DNA from: Bolinopsis microptera
Taxonomy: Eukaryota; Ctenophora; Tentaculata; Lobata; Bolinopsidae
Assembly: GCF_026151205.1 (NCBI RefSeq)
Contig: NC_087076.1
Span: forward strand, 684,001 to 744,000
Direction of reading: 5' to 3'
DNA length: 60,000 nt
Part shown: one piece after another, positions 22,662-31,687 of the stretch
Layout: every line of letters begins with the position of its first letter
Position numbering within the stretch: position 1 is the stretch's first letter
Made by a program: the position numbers and the translations under genes
Notes under the pieces: model-generated
Told to the model about the DNA's origin: nothing
Databases searched by the model: none
Seen by the model: the letters and a program-made list of their open reading frames with translations, nothing else

Positions 22662-22706
22662 ATTTTCGATGACGCACTGCCATCTAGGCAGTGCGTCATC
22701 GAAAAT
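22662..22706. repeat. 20-bp perfect hairpin made of two transposon ends
   Basis: ATTTTCGATGACGCACTGCC and its exact complement are separated by ATCTA. The arms equal the terminal repeat of the element at 21524-22681, so two element ends lie head to head. The hairpin is missing at the corresponding site in unit 2 (49684). Confidence 0.9.
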
Positions 22707-23575
22707 GACTAGTCCATATGCAGGACTAGTCCATATGCAGTATTACTGGTGTTCGAATCCCAGTTGGACAAAGATCTCAAACCTGAAGGGCAGCCGTCAC
22801 TTACCAAACCATGGTGTGAATGTTACTGGTACATGGTCAATGGTAGTGGCTCTCATTAGAGCTGCGAAAATAACACGTGTGCATATGCCTGGGGTTGCTG
22901 CAGGGAAATCTGTACTGAAAGGACCGTGGCCGCACCGCAAAAGAAAGGAGATCGGCCCCTCAGTCCTAATTTACTATCTGATTTAGCCTTATTTTATTAT
23001 TAAATCTAGATTGATGATTCTTTGAAACAAATTGTCTGGTTGCTTTTTGTTTGACTCAGTGATAACGATGTTATGAAACAGGGTAAAGAGGATATTAAGT
23101 TACTACATACAAAGTATTCATACTCTGAAGTCTGAAACTATGCTTATTCAATGCGTACTATCGTGTTATATGTGACTAGACTACAAATTTAAATTCAAAT
23201 CTTAGCAGTTCCGAAGATCAAATATAAGAGGGTGAAATTATAGTTGTAGGAAGTTAGAACTTTAAGAATTTATTCGAACTGTCAGCGCATTAAAAACTAT
23301 TCAGCTACTAAATAACTATGTAATATCATGCAACGTGTCGCAAACACGAGATAAAAGATAAATAATTTATCAAAGTGTCATTGGTTGAGACATCAACAGT
23401 TAGGATCGAACTATAATATTTACAACTAAATTATCCAACATTACCGAGCTTGCTATTTTATGGCTCGCTTCTCTCTGGGACATGGAAGTTAAACGAATAG
23501 CATGGAGGGAATTAGGAATGGTGCAGCTGATATGTTCAAAATTGTCATTTTATCGAGTGTTAGTTTTTTACTAAC
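22707..23575. other. unit-1 tail, non-coding, shared with 49700-50562
   Basis: A duplicated word GACTAGTCCATATGCAG opens it. Both copies contain GTGTTCGAATCCCAGTTGG, which resembles a tRNA B-box, but no A-box or cloverleaf is visible, so a tRNA-derived SINE is only a possibility. An open frame (22669-22986) is conserved in both units without a recognisable domain. Confidence 0.4.
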
Positions 23576-24135
23576 TTAAAAACGAGCTTCCTTGATTTCC
23601 CTGTTTAAACGTTCCTGTTTAAAAGTTTCTGTTGACATGACGCATGTTCTACAAACTTTACTGTTGTGCATGTTATGTCTGTCGGGATGTTTGTGGTCTT
23701 GTTTGATAAAGATCAACTGCGCTGATGCAATCTTGAAACAAATCCTCTCCAGCTTCTCCAAAAAAATCTTCAGAGCTAGTGAGGGGGCTGCAGCGTTTTG
23801 TCTGTTCATCCCACCTCCAATGTCTCCCACCTCACGTCGAGATTCTAACTGCTGTCTTACTATGATGAGGTAAGTGAGAGTAACTATGACCAGAAGTAGG
23901 GACACTGTGATAAGATAGGAGAGTTTATAGATGAGGTAGGATTGTTGTTCTTTAAAGACGTTGTGAACACACAGACGGGTGTTTCCATAATACCCTATAT
24001 CTATGACATCGAATATGTTGTCTTTACTGGTGATGATGTTGAGGTCTCTGACTGTTGTGTACAGATCAGTTTTGTTAGAGTAATATGTCTCATGTAGGTG
24101 GTTTAACCAAGTCATGTTTACATAGCTAGAGCTAA
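23576..24135 (-). pseudogene. truncated copy of the LDLa-GPCR gene
   Basis: The minus strand encodes the extracellular loop 2 to loop 3 part of the receptor found intact at 51745-53853 (SSSYVNMTWLNHLHETYYSN, then TM5 and GGGMNRQNAAAPSLALKI). About 190 bp encoding TM6-TM7 and the C-terminus is deleted between the positions equivalent to 51790 and 51975. The frame then runs into receptor 3'-flanking sequence. The N-terminal half is absent because the segmental duplication ends at 24135. The result lacks three to four membrane helices and cannot be a working receptor. Confidence 0.85.
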
Positions 24136-24187
24136 GAATAACTTCCACTCCAGACTTCCTCCCCAAACCCCCCCCCCCCCTAAATTT
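24136..24187. repeat. junction of the segmental duplication: stray bHLH-B intron-1 repeat unit
   Basis: Between unit 1 (GPCR sequence ending ...GAGCTAA) and unit 2 lies one unit of the minisatellite from intron 1 of the B genes: AATAACTTCCACTCCAGACT, then TCCTCCCCAAAC and a C run, closest to the variant at 36058-36095. It has no reason to be in the GPCR and probably records the recombination event. Confidence 0.8.
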
Positions 24188-25229
24188 TTCTCTCTTTTTA
24201 CTTGAAATGCATGTTGAACACTACGTCACATGTACACTATCAAGTGTGGGAGAACACGTTGCAGCTTGTAACTTGTTGTGCTACTTGTCGCTAATAAGAA
24301 GTACAAGATATCTAAATGTGTACTAGGTTGTGTATAATAATGTGAGACTACAACCAATCTGCAGGTGGTAGCTGGTTATGTGGAGTCCTTTCTAACAATT
24401 CCACCTAACTTATTATAAAGTTTTAAAATTTCATGTTTTTAATGTCTAATAACCTGGAATCTTCAATCTTAACTTTTAAATTTTCTTATCGTAAATCGTT
24501 GATTTTATCAAGTGACACTAATTGTGTAACTCCTTATGTGTGCATCACGTGACACTAGTTGAAGCGGTTTAGCACACCTGATTAGTGTGGATCTACTTGA
24601 TTAGTAATTGGGGGTATACATTGTGTGTCACGTGATGTGAATACTGTGCTCTAAACACATAAAACAAACAGTGTAGTGCTATGTTTACACTGTTACTCTC
24701 AGTTATCAGCGTTACACTGTTACGCTGATAACTGGTATTACGTAAGATAATTTGATAATTATCGGTAATTACTAATTAATCTGATTCACTTGGAAGAAAC
24801 TGACATCAACACGGTCTCCCTCCCCATCACGACTTACCAGAAGTCGTAACTTAAACTAAAAAACAGAAAAACCATGATGTACCGCGGAGTTTGGGGTAAT
24901 AAGGAAATGGCTGCGGTAAATTTAACTGTAATCCCTAAAAGAACATACCGGAAAGTTTCAGTCTGAATAATTGGGCGCCTCACCGTATGAAGCACGTGTT
25001 TAAAATGGATAACTAGCCTTTACTGTTAATCAAAGTTTAAACTGTTACAAAATATGTTAAAACGGATACGAAACTAATATGTACACCAAATTTAATACGG
25101 TCTGTATTGCGCGATGAAATATATTGTGTTAATGTTTGCGCTCGCTACAATTTCGATCACGAGCGCGACGCGCGCAATCCGTCTTATCTGCATAGTGCTG
25201 CTCTTATTGCTTATCTGTGTTCCCGGCCC

Positions 25230-25765
25230 ACTATATTTAATCGCTCGATCGAGCGTGCTAATATAAAGCGTGCTAATATATAATCACTCTACAGTCGATC
25301 CTTGAGATTTTCTCACGATCCATGACTCAAAGTGCCTAAGGCATACAAAATTCAAAGACAAGGGTCAGCAATCAACGAGATTTTTTGTGTATGGTAGCTG
25401 TAGCTTGCGAGCGAACTATTATATATTTGACACAATCTGCAACCGACCACCCCTTTCGATTGCGCGGCGGCCGGTCGGCCGCAAAAGGGGTTGCCTTTTG
25501 CGCGATGCACTACTGCGCCGCGCATCTTCTCTCAACCACTTTTGTAGATCGGCGAGATGCGAAGGATTGACATCGTAAATCAAACACTTCGCGTGCAAGA
25601 AAGGTATACAACGTGTGTCGTGTAGCAAGTACTATTAATTGACGATGTCAATTCATCGCAGCTCGGCGAGGTACAGTAGCGCATTTCGCCAATCTTCATC
25701 TAGCGTTGCGAGAAGCATAATTGAGTGCGCGGCGCGGCACAGTAATGCATCGCGCTACAACACTC
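25230..25765. repeat. composite foldback repeat, unit-2 copy
   Basis: Equivalent of 4640-5152: MITE terminal word ATCACTCTACAGTCGATC, the ~65-bp block at 25318-25380, then the inverted GC-rich arms around 25500-25580 and 25636-25760. Short open frames on both strands result from the GC-rich arms. Confidence 0.6.
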
Positions 25766-25793
25766 TATCTATTAGAAGTCATGATCTGAAGTG

Positions 25794-25880
25794 TTACTGG
25801 GCCGCGCTCAGCCTGTCATTCCGCCGAATCTCTATTCGGCTATATGTTAATGAACATGATAGCCTGAGGTCCCCAGGTAA
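25794..25880. mobile_element. 87-bp hAT-like MITE
   Basis: It begins TTACTGGGCCGCGCTCAGCC and ends GAGGTCCCCAGGTAA, so its ends are short imperfect inverted repeats (TTACTGGG/TTACCTGGG). Flanks are CTGAAGTG and CTGAAGAG, an 8-bp target-site duplication with one mismatch. It interrupts the 40-bp array and is absent from unit 1. Relatives: 54747-54838, 55737-55807, 59632-59696 and a degenerate piece near 47970-48020. Confidence 0.75.
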
Positions 25881-26465
25881 CTGAAGAGTTGTGATACAAC
25901 ACTCTATAAGAGGTCATGATCTGAAGTGTTGTGATACAACATTCTATAAGAGGTCATGATCTGAAGTGTTGTGATACAACACTCAATTGAAGGTCATGAC
26001 ATCAAGTGTTGTGATACAACACTCTATTAGAGGTCATGATCTGAAGTGTTGTGATACAACACTCTATTAGAGGTCATGATCTGAAGAGTTGTGATACAAC
26101 ACTCTATTAGAGGTCATGATCTGAAGTGTTGTGATACAACACTCTATTAGAGGTCATGATCTGAAGAGTTGTGATACAACACTCAATTAAAGGTCATGAC
26201 ATCAAGTGTTGTGATACAACACTCTATTAGAGGTCATGATCTGAAGTGTTGTGATACAACACTCAATTAAAGGTCATGACATCAAGTGTTGTGATACAAC
26301 ACTCTATTAGAGGTCATGATCTGAAGTGTTGTGATACAACACTCTATTAGAGGTCATGATCTGAAGAGTTGTGATACAACACTCTATTAGAGGTCATGAT
26401 CTGAAGTGTTGTGATACAACACTCTATTAGAGGTCATGATCTGAAGAGTTGTGATACAACCTCTA
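25881..26465. repeat. 40-bp minisatellite upstream of bHLH A2
   Basis: Same AGGTCATGATCTGAAG plus GTGTTGT-GAT-ACAACAC unit as upstream of A1, about 14 units, without the inversion and MITE seen in unit 1. Confidence 0.9.
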
Positions 26466-26594
26466 ACAGTGTTTTGGTAAGAACTTTTCAGACCTCGATC
26501 TCTAATGCACTGTTTTGATATTTCTGCTCCTTAAAGTTGTATCCTAAAGGATAATTGAATAGTTGGTAAAACCGACTTCTCTTAAATAAAGCAT

Positions 26595-26931
26595 CCAAAC
26601 CAAGTTCTGTAGTAAAGCGTAGAACCACGAGTCTGAGTGCTAGCTCTATTATGACTGTCTCCTGACGATCTCCTCCCGGCTGGACACTTGACACCGCCCC
26701 ATTGGACCCTGGGGCCCACGTGTTCCCTCTCCACTGCCCTATTCGTAGAGAGGGTGCGAGAAACTTATTTAGCGTGTAACTCTAGATGCATTTATAAGGC
26801 GCAGAGGAAGGCATATAGCTCATATAGTGCGGACTATTATGATATCAAGTAACACCCTCAAGCCAGATTGACAGACTTTCTCACTGTTTTTGAAGCTGAG
26901 TTAGGAGCTAGTTCTGTTTTGAGATTGTGTC
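26595..26931 (+). promoter_or_regulatory. promoter and 5' UTR of bHLH A2
   Basis: Conserved block with inverted CCAAT (ATTGG, 26701), CACGTG at 26717-26722 and TTTATAAG at 26791-26798, about 135 bp before the ATG. Confidence 0.7.
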
Positions 26932-29808
26932 ATGGTTATGGAACATTTTGTTACACCTTTTCTTGGCATACCCTTTCCAATGCAAGCTTCTTCCGAGGTT
27001 AGTTTATCGGTTGTAAATAATAAACATAATATAGTTTTAATTATTATATTGTCATAAATAATTAATTTCGTTATCGCACACAGATAAATTATAGCTGAAT
27101 TAAGCTAATTTCGATCAAATGTTTTGTTAATAATACGTAATTCTACCTGAAACATGTGCATTAAGTCTAACGGCCCAAACAACATTAACTAATAACCTAT
27201 ATTCCAGCTCCAGACTCCTTCCCACGGCTCAAACAAAGTGTCCTCCTCCAAGAACAGTGACAGTCGCAAGAACTGCAGAAAGAGGAGAAAGTTGAGCGGG
27301 ATAAAAAGGATCTCAGCTACAACCCGGGAGAGGAGCAGAATAGAACACCTCAACTGCGCTTTTATCACGGTAAGTTATTACTCCGTTCAGCTCGTCACGG
27401 TAAGTTAGTACTCCGTTCAGCTCGTCACGGTAAGTTAGTACTCCGTTCAGCTCGTCACGGTAAGTTAGTACTCCGTTCAGCTCGTCACGGTAAGTCAGTA
27501 CTCCGTTCAGCTCGTCACGGTAAGTTATTACTCCGTTCAGCTCGTCACGGTAAGTTAGTACTCCGTTCAGCTCGTCACGGTATGTTAGTACTCCGTTCAG
27601 CTCGTCACGGTAAGTTAGTACTCTGTTCAGCTCGTCACGGTAAGTTAGTACTCCGTTGAGCTCGTCACGGTAAGTTAGTACTCCGTTCAGCTCGTCACGG
27701 TAAGTTAGTACTCCGTTCAGCTCGTCACGGTAAGTTAGTACTCCGTTCAGCTCGTCACGGTAAGTTAGTACTCCGTTGAGCTCGTCACGGTAAGTTAGTA
27801 CTCCGTTCAGCTCGTCACGGTAAGTTAGTACTCCGTTCAGCTCGTCACGGTAAGTTATTACTCCGTTCAGCTCGTCACGGTAAGTTAGTACTCCGTTCAG
27901 CTCGTCACGGTAAGTTAGTACTCCGTTCAGCTCGTCACGGTAAGTTAGTACTCCGTTCAGCTCGTCACGGTAAGTTAGTACTCCGTTCAGCTCGTCACGG
28001 TAAGTTAGTACTCCGTTCAGCTCGTCACGGTAAGTTAGTACTCCGTTCAGCTCGTCACGGTAAGTTAGTACTCCGTTCAGCTCGTCACGGTAAGTTAGTA
28101 CTCCGTTCAGCTCGTCACGGTAAGTTAGTACTCCGTTCAGCTCGTCACGGTAAGTTAGTACTCCGTTCAGCTCGTCACGGTAAGTTAGTACTCCGTTCAG
28201 CTCGTCACGGTAAGTTAGTACTCCGTTCAGCTCGTCACAGTAAGTTAGTACTCCGTTCAGCTCGTCACGGTAAGTTAGTACTCCGTTCAGATCGTCACGG
28301 TAAGTTAGTTTTCGTCAATTTGCGATAACGATTTTATCAATATTGATCTATAATCTGTAGATGTCTCGCTTTATATATAGTTAAAGATAGATGGCTATAA
28401 TAATAAAACTAATAAATTGTACCAACATTTTCCTGGTTCTAACTAAGTTCTGACCAGTAACCAAGATATAACTGAACAGTGGCGTAACGTTACGCCACCG
28501 TAACTGAGCAGTGGCGTAACGTTACTGTAAATAGGAGGCCGAACAAATGAGGTCTGATAAGATTAGCTGGTTAGAAATAAATGTAGATTGTAGATATGTA
28601 CACACAGACAGACAACAATTACAGTTGCGGAGTCGTATCCCCACACAGCCCTCTGATGTGAAGTTAACAAAGGTTGAGACCCTGCGGCTAGCTATGAGCT
28701 ACATGATGCACCTGGAGAAGCTTCTGGGGGATATTTCAGAGCAAGAGGGTACAGGCAGCTCCGAGGTCTCATCCACTTCGGAGATCAAGACTTCACGGGT
28801 TTGTGATTTTACATTAGTTCACTCTAATTACTTATAAAGTATTAGCTAGAGGTATCAACTAAACGTAACTGGTGCTGATAGTGATGACTGATTCAGTCAC
28901 TGAAAGCAGTGTGAGGAATGAGTGGCCCTGAATGAGTGCTAACAACTATTCACCTCAGGAGGACGGAGTGGCGTGTCCCCGGGTAGTTAGAGTCTACCCC
29001 TCCTACCCTGTACACTCAGAACACTCGTGACACGTGGTGTGACGTCATGACACGTGGTGTGACGTCATGACACGTGGTGCTAACAACTACTCACCTCAGG
29101 AGGACGGAGTGGCGTGTCCCCGGGTAGTTAGAGTCTACCCCTCCTACCCTGTACACTCAGAACACTCGTGACACGTGGTGTGACGTCATGACACGTGGTG
29201 TGACGTCATGACACGTGGTGCTAACAACTACTCACCTCAGGAGGACGGAGTGGCGTGTCCCCGGGTAGTTAGAGTCTACCCCTCCTACCCTGTCCACTCA
29301 GAACACTCGTGACACGTGGTGTGACGTCATGACACGTGGTGCTAACAACTACTCACCTCAGGAGGACGGAGTGGCGTGTCCCCGGGTAGTTAGAGTCTAC
29401 CCCTCCTACCCTGTCCACTCAGAACACTCGTGACACGTGGTGTGACGTCATGACACGTGGTGTGACGTCATGACACGTGGTGCTAACAACTACTCACCTC
29501 AGGAGGACGGAGTGGCGTGTCCCCGGGTAGTTAGAGTCTACCCCTCCTACCCTGTCCACTCAGAACACTCGGGACACGTGGTGTGACGTCATGACACGTG
29601 TTGTGACGTCATGACACGTGGTGCTAACAACTACTTACCTCAGGAGGACGGAGTGGCGTGTCCCCGGGTAGTTAGAGTCTACCCCTCCTACCCTGTCCAC
29701 TCAGAACACTCGGAGTACGGTTCCTGGAACCCTCAGTACGGACTCCCTGTCCGACCTATCCCTACCATGGACTCTCATTTCATCCTCAAAAAGGGAGACA
29801 AGAACTAA
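26932..29808 (+). CDS. bHLH transcription factor gene A2, 4 exons, 188 aa
   Basis: Coding exons are 26932-26997, 27208-27369, 28625-28798 and 29644-29808, phase 0. The protein is almost identical to A1: Leu at the same exon-1 position, LQTPSHGSNKVSSSKNSDSR in exon 2, SYMMHLEKLLGDISEQEGTG in exon 3 and the same exon 4. The basic region and both helices are intact. Compared with A1, intron 2 is longer (1255 nt, from extra donor repeats and a hAT remnant) and intron 3 shorter (845 nt, only five decoy acceptors). A1 and A2 are recent duplicates by position and sequence. Confidence 0.85.
27365..28318 (+). repeat. 30-bp minisatellite reiterating the exon-2 splice donor (A2), about 32 units
   Basis: Same unit as in A1 (CACGGTAAGTTAGTACTCCG then TTCAGCTCGT), expanded to about 32 donors starting from the genuine one at 27370. 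Variants include GTAAGTTATT, GTAAGTCAGT, one GTATGT and one CACAGTAAG. Every unit keeps the TAG stop two codons after the donor except where the T is changed (GTAAGTTATT). Confidence 0.95.
28452..28532. mobile_element. hAT-terminus remnants in intron 2 of A2
   Basis: Unit 1 lacks this sequence (8150-8155). It contains CAGTGGCGTAAC joined head to head with GTTACGCCACCG (28477-28500), a palindrome of the same terminal repeat as the hAT-type MITE at 57739-58061, and a second copy CAGTGGCGTAACGTTACTG at 28509-28527. TAACTGAA and TAACTGAG flank the first, compatible with an 8-bp duplication. Confidence 0.65.
28937..29643 (+). repeat. acceptor/E-box/CRE repeat (A2), 6 copies including the true one
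   Basis: Same design as in A1. One unit (around 29290-29340) is the 121-bp form with one CRE. The unit before the real exon ends TCGGGACACG rather than TCGTGACACG, moving the stop a few codons downstream. The first decoy exon starts at 28959, 160 nt after exon 3. The true acceptor reads TACTTACCTCAG. Confidence 0.95.
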
Positions 29809-30271
29809 TCCGCTTCACAGCTAATATTTTAGATGTTTTGCTGGTTTAAATCAATTATTAATACAATATATTTATTTATCAAATAGACTTACATATTTAC
29901 TTGATTTTCATTTCATTATATTATTGTAGTAAATTACCTTACATTTTAAGATTCATCCTCGGTTTAAAAAAAGTTCCTCTGAAGCTATTAGGAAACATAG
30001 CAGAGGGAACTATTAGTTCTAATACTTCCTTAGATCCTTCAGTTTATGGGTGTTTCATGTTCATAACTTCATAACGACCATTTATTTGAAGGTTTATATT
30101 TATAACCTCCTGACGGACAATGGCATAACGTGGCAGGATTAAGTTTAATGTTATATTTAATTTTATTAAATCGTACGCTATTTACATTGTCCGTTAATTG
30201 ATCGTTTTACTTTTATAAATTCCATCCCAGTACCAAAATTAATGACTCACGTTCTCTCCTTCTTAAGGGAC

Positions 30272-31100
30272 CGGTAATACATTGTCCCACAATGCAGATC
30301 CATCTTCATATATTGTCCCACAATGCAGATCCATCTTCATATATTGTCCCACAATGCAGATCCATCTTCATATATTGTCCCACAATGCAGATCCATCTTC
30401 TTATATTGTCCCACAATGCAGATCCATCTTCTTATATTGTCCCACAATGCAGATCCATCTTCTTATATTGTCCCACAATACAGATCCATCTTCATATATT
30501 GTCCCACAATGCAGATCCATCTTCATATATTGTCCCACAATGCAGATCCATCTTCTTATATTGTCCCACAATGCAGATCCATCTTCTTATATTGTCCCAC
30601 AATGCAGATCCATCTTCTTATATTGTCCCACAATGCAGATCCATCTTCTTATATTGTCCCACAATGCAGATCCATCTTCATATATTGTCCCACAATGCAG
30701 ATCCCTCTTCATATATTGTCCAACAATGCATATCCATCTTCATATATTGTCCCACAATGCATATCCATCTTCATATATTGTCCCACAATGCAGATCCCTC
30801 TTCATATATTGTCCCACAATGCATATCCATCTTCATATATTGTCCCACAATGCATATCCATTTCATATATTGTCCCACAATGCAGATCCCTCTTCATATA
30901 TTGTCCCACAATGCATATCCATCTTCATATATTGTCCCACAATGCAGATCCCTCTTCTTATATTGTCCAACAATGCAGATCCATCTTCAAATATTGTCCC
31001 ACAATGCAGATCCATCTTCATATATTGTCCCACAATGCATATCCATCTTCTTATATTATCCCACAATGCATATCCATATTCTTATATTGTCCCACAATCC
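30272..31100. repeat. 31-bp satellite downstream of bHLH A2, about 27 units
   Basis: Same TATTGTCCCACAATGCAGAT unit as at 10449-11290, with more CATA and GCATAT variants. Frames through it are artefacts of the repeat. Confidence 0.95.
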
Positions 31101-31169
31101 CTCTTCAGCACAGTCTAGACTCTCCATAATCCATTTTTTGAACGTACTAGTTGTTTAGCAAGCACATCC

Positions 31170-31307
31170 TTATTTCCAATCTTCCTCCAGTTTGACGTCC
31201 TCAAGCTCAACTGATACTGTTTTACACTGTTTGAGCATTTCTCTGACAAAAGACTGTTCATCCTCCTCCACCGTTGGAAAATTGTATCGTTTCGAAGCAG
31301 TCAGCAT
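31170..31307 (-). CDS. possible small ORF or terminal exon, 45 aa, unidentified
   Basis: The minus strand reads MLTASKRYNFPTVEEDEQSF, then a charged, helix-prone stretch (REMLKQCK, ELEDVKLEEDWK) and TAA. The composition looks coding and unlike the neighbouring repeats. It is absent from the equivalent spot in unit 1. It may be the last exon of an unrelated gene or a transposon piece. No family recognised. Confidence 0.25.
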   Translation of the reverse strand: MLTASKRYNFPTVEEDEQSFVREMLKQCKTVSVELEDVKLEEDWK

Positions 31308-31687
31308 TTCAAAAATTACGATCTATATTGTACTTCGTCCACAAAACAAGATCCTAAATATATACCTTAACTTGTAAAATAGATAGAACAGGAGTCAAAG
31401 CCCAAATTTTAAAGTATTTGGAATATTCTTATTGATTCTAGTTATGCCTTTTTTGAGTTCGCTCCTTGAGTTCTCTGTCTTGATGATATTTGGAACATTC
31501 TACTTACTGGGGTCCCCATCCATGTAACAAGTTTCTAAAGGAACTGTGCCCTGAAACATGACTTGCGAAGATAAGATGAAGTATCGAACGAAAATTTAAT
31601 CACTGAGTCTCCTTTTCTGTAGTAAATTGTGTAGGGTTACCTTCATTGTTAGTGGTATTTAGATATATTAAGGTGCTAGATGTGATA

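Larger units (their letters stand above)
21524..22681. mobile_element. ~1.16 kb DNA-transposon-like element with ~75-bp terminal inverted repeats
   Basis: The left end starts GGTAGTGCGCCATCGACAGT and runs to TTTTTTAGCGCTAATTTC near 21600. The right end is its inverted, diverged copy (GAAATTAGCGCTAAAAAACC at 22618 to ATGACGCACTGCC at 22681). The interior has no transposase frame and contains the nested MITE at 22186-22576 and a perfect hairpin at 21840-21886. A right end, without the left, is also present in unit 2 near 49640-49695. Confidence 0.6.
2816..24135. repeat. segmental duplication unit 1 (bHLH A1-B1 block)
   Basis: From about 2816 the sequence matches that from 24188 onward, first through the stretch beginning TCTCTCTTTTTACTTGAAAT. 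Matching blocks follow in the same order: 3785-5150 with 24440-25760, the bHLH A gene, the bHLH B gene, the 13-bp satellite, the MITE and tail at 22188-23575 with 49205-50562, and GPCR sequence to 24135. Breaks in collinearity are insertions or unmatched stretches, for example 3083-3785 (here only), 31688-35213 (unit 2 only) and the unrelated 21000-22187 versus 44460-49204. Confidence 0.85.

Noticed and set aside
22740-22980. tRNA gene from the B-box-like GTTCGAATCC
   Set aside because: No A-box at the right distance and no acceptor or anticodon arms can be formed.
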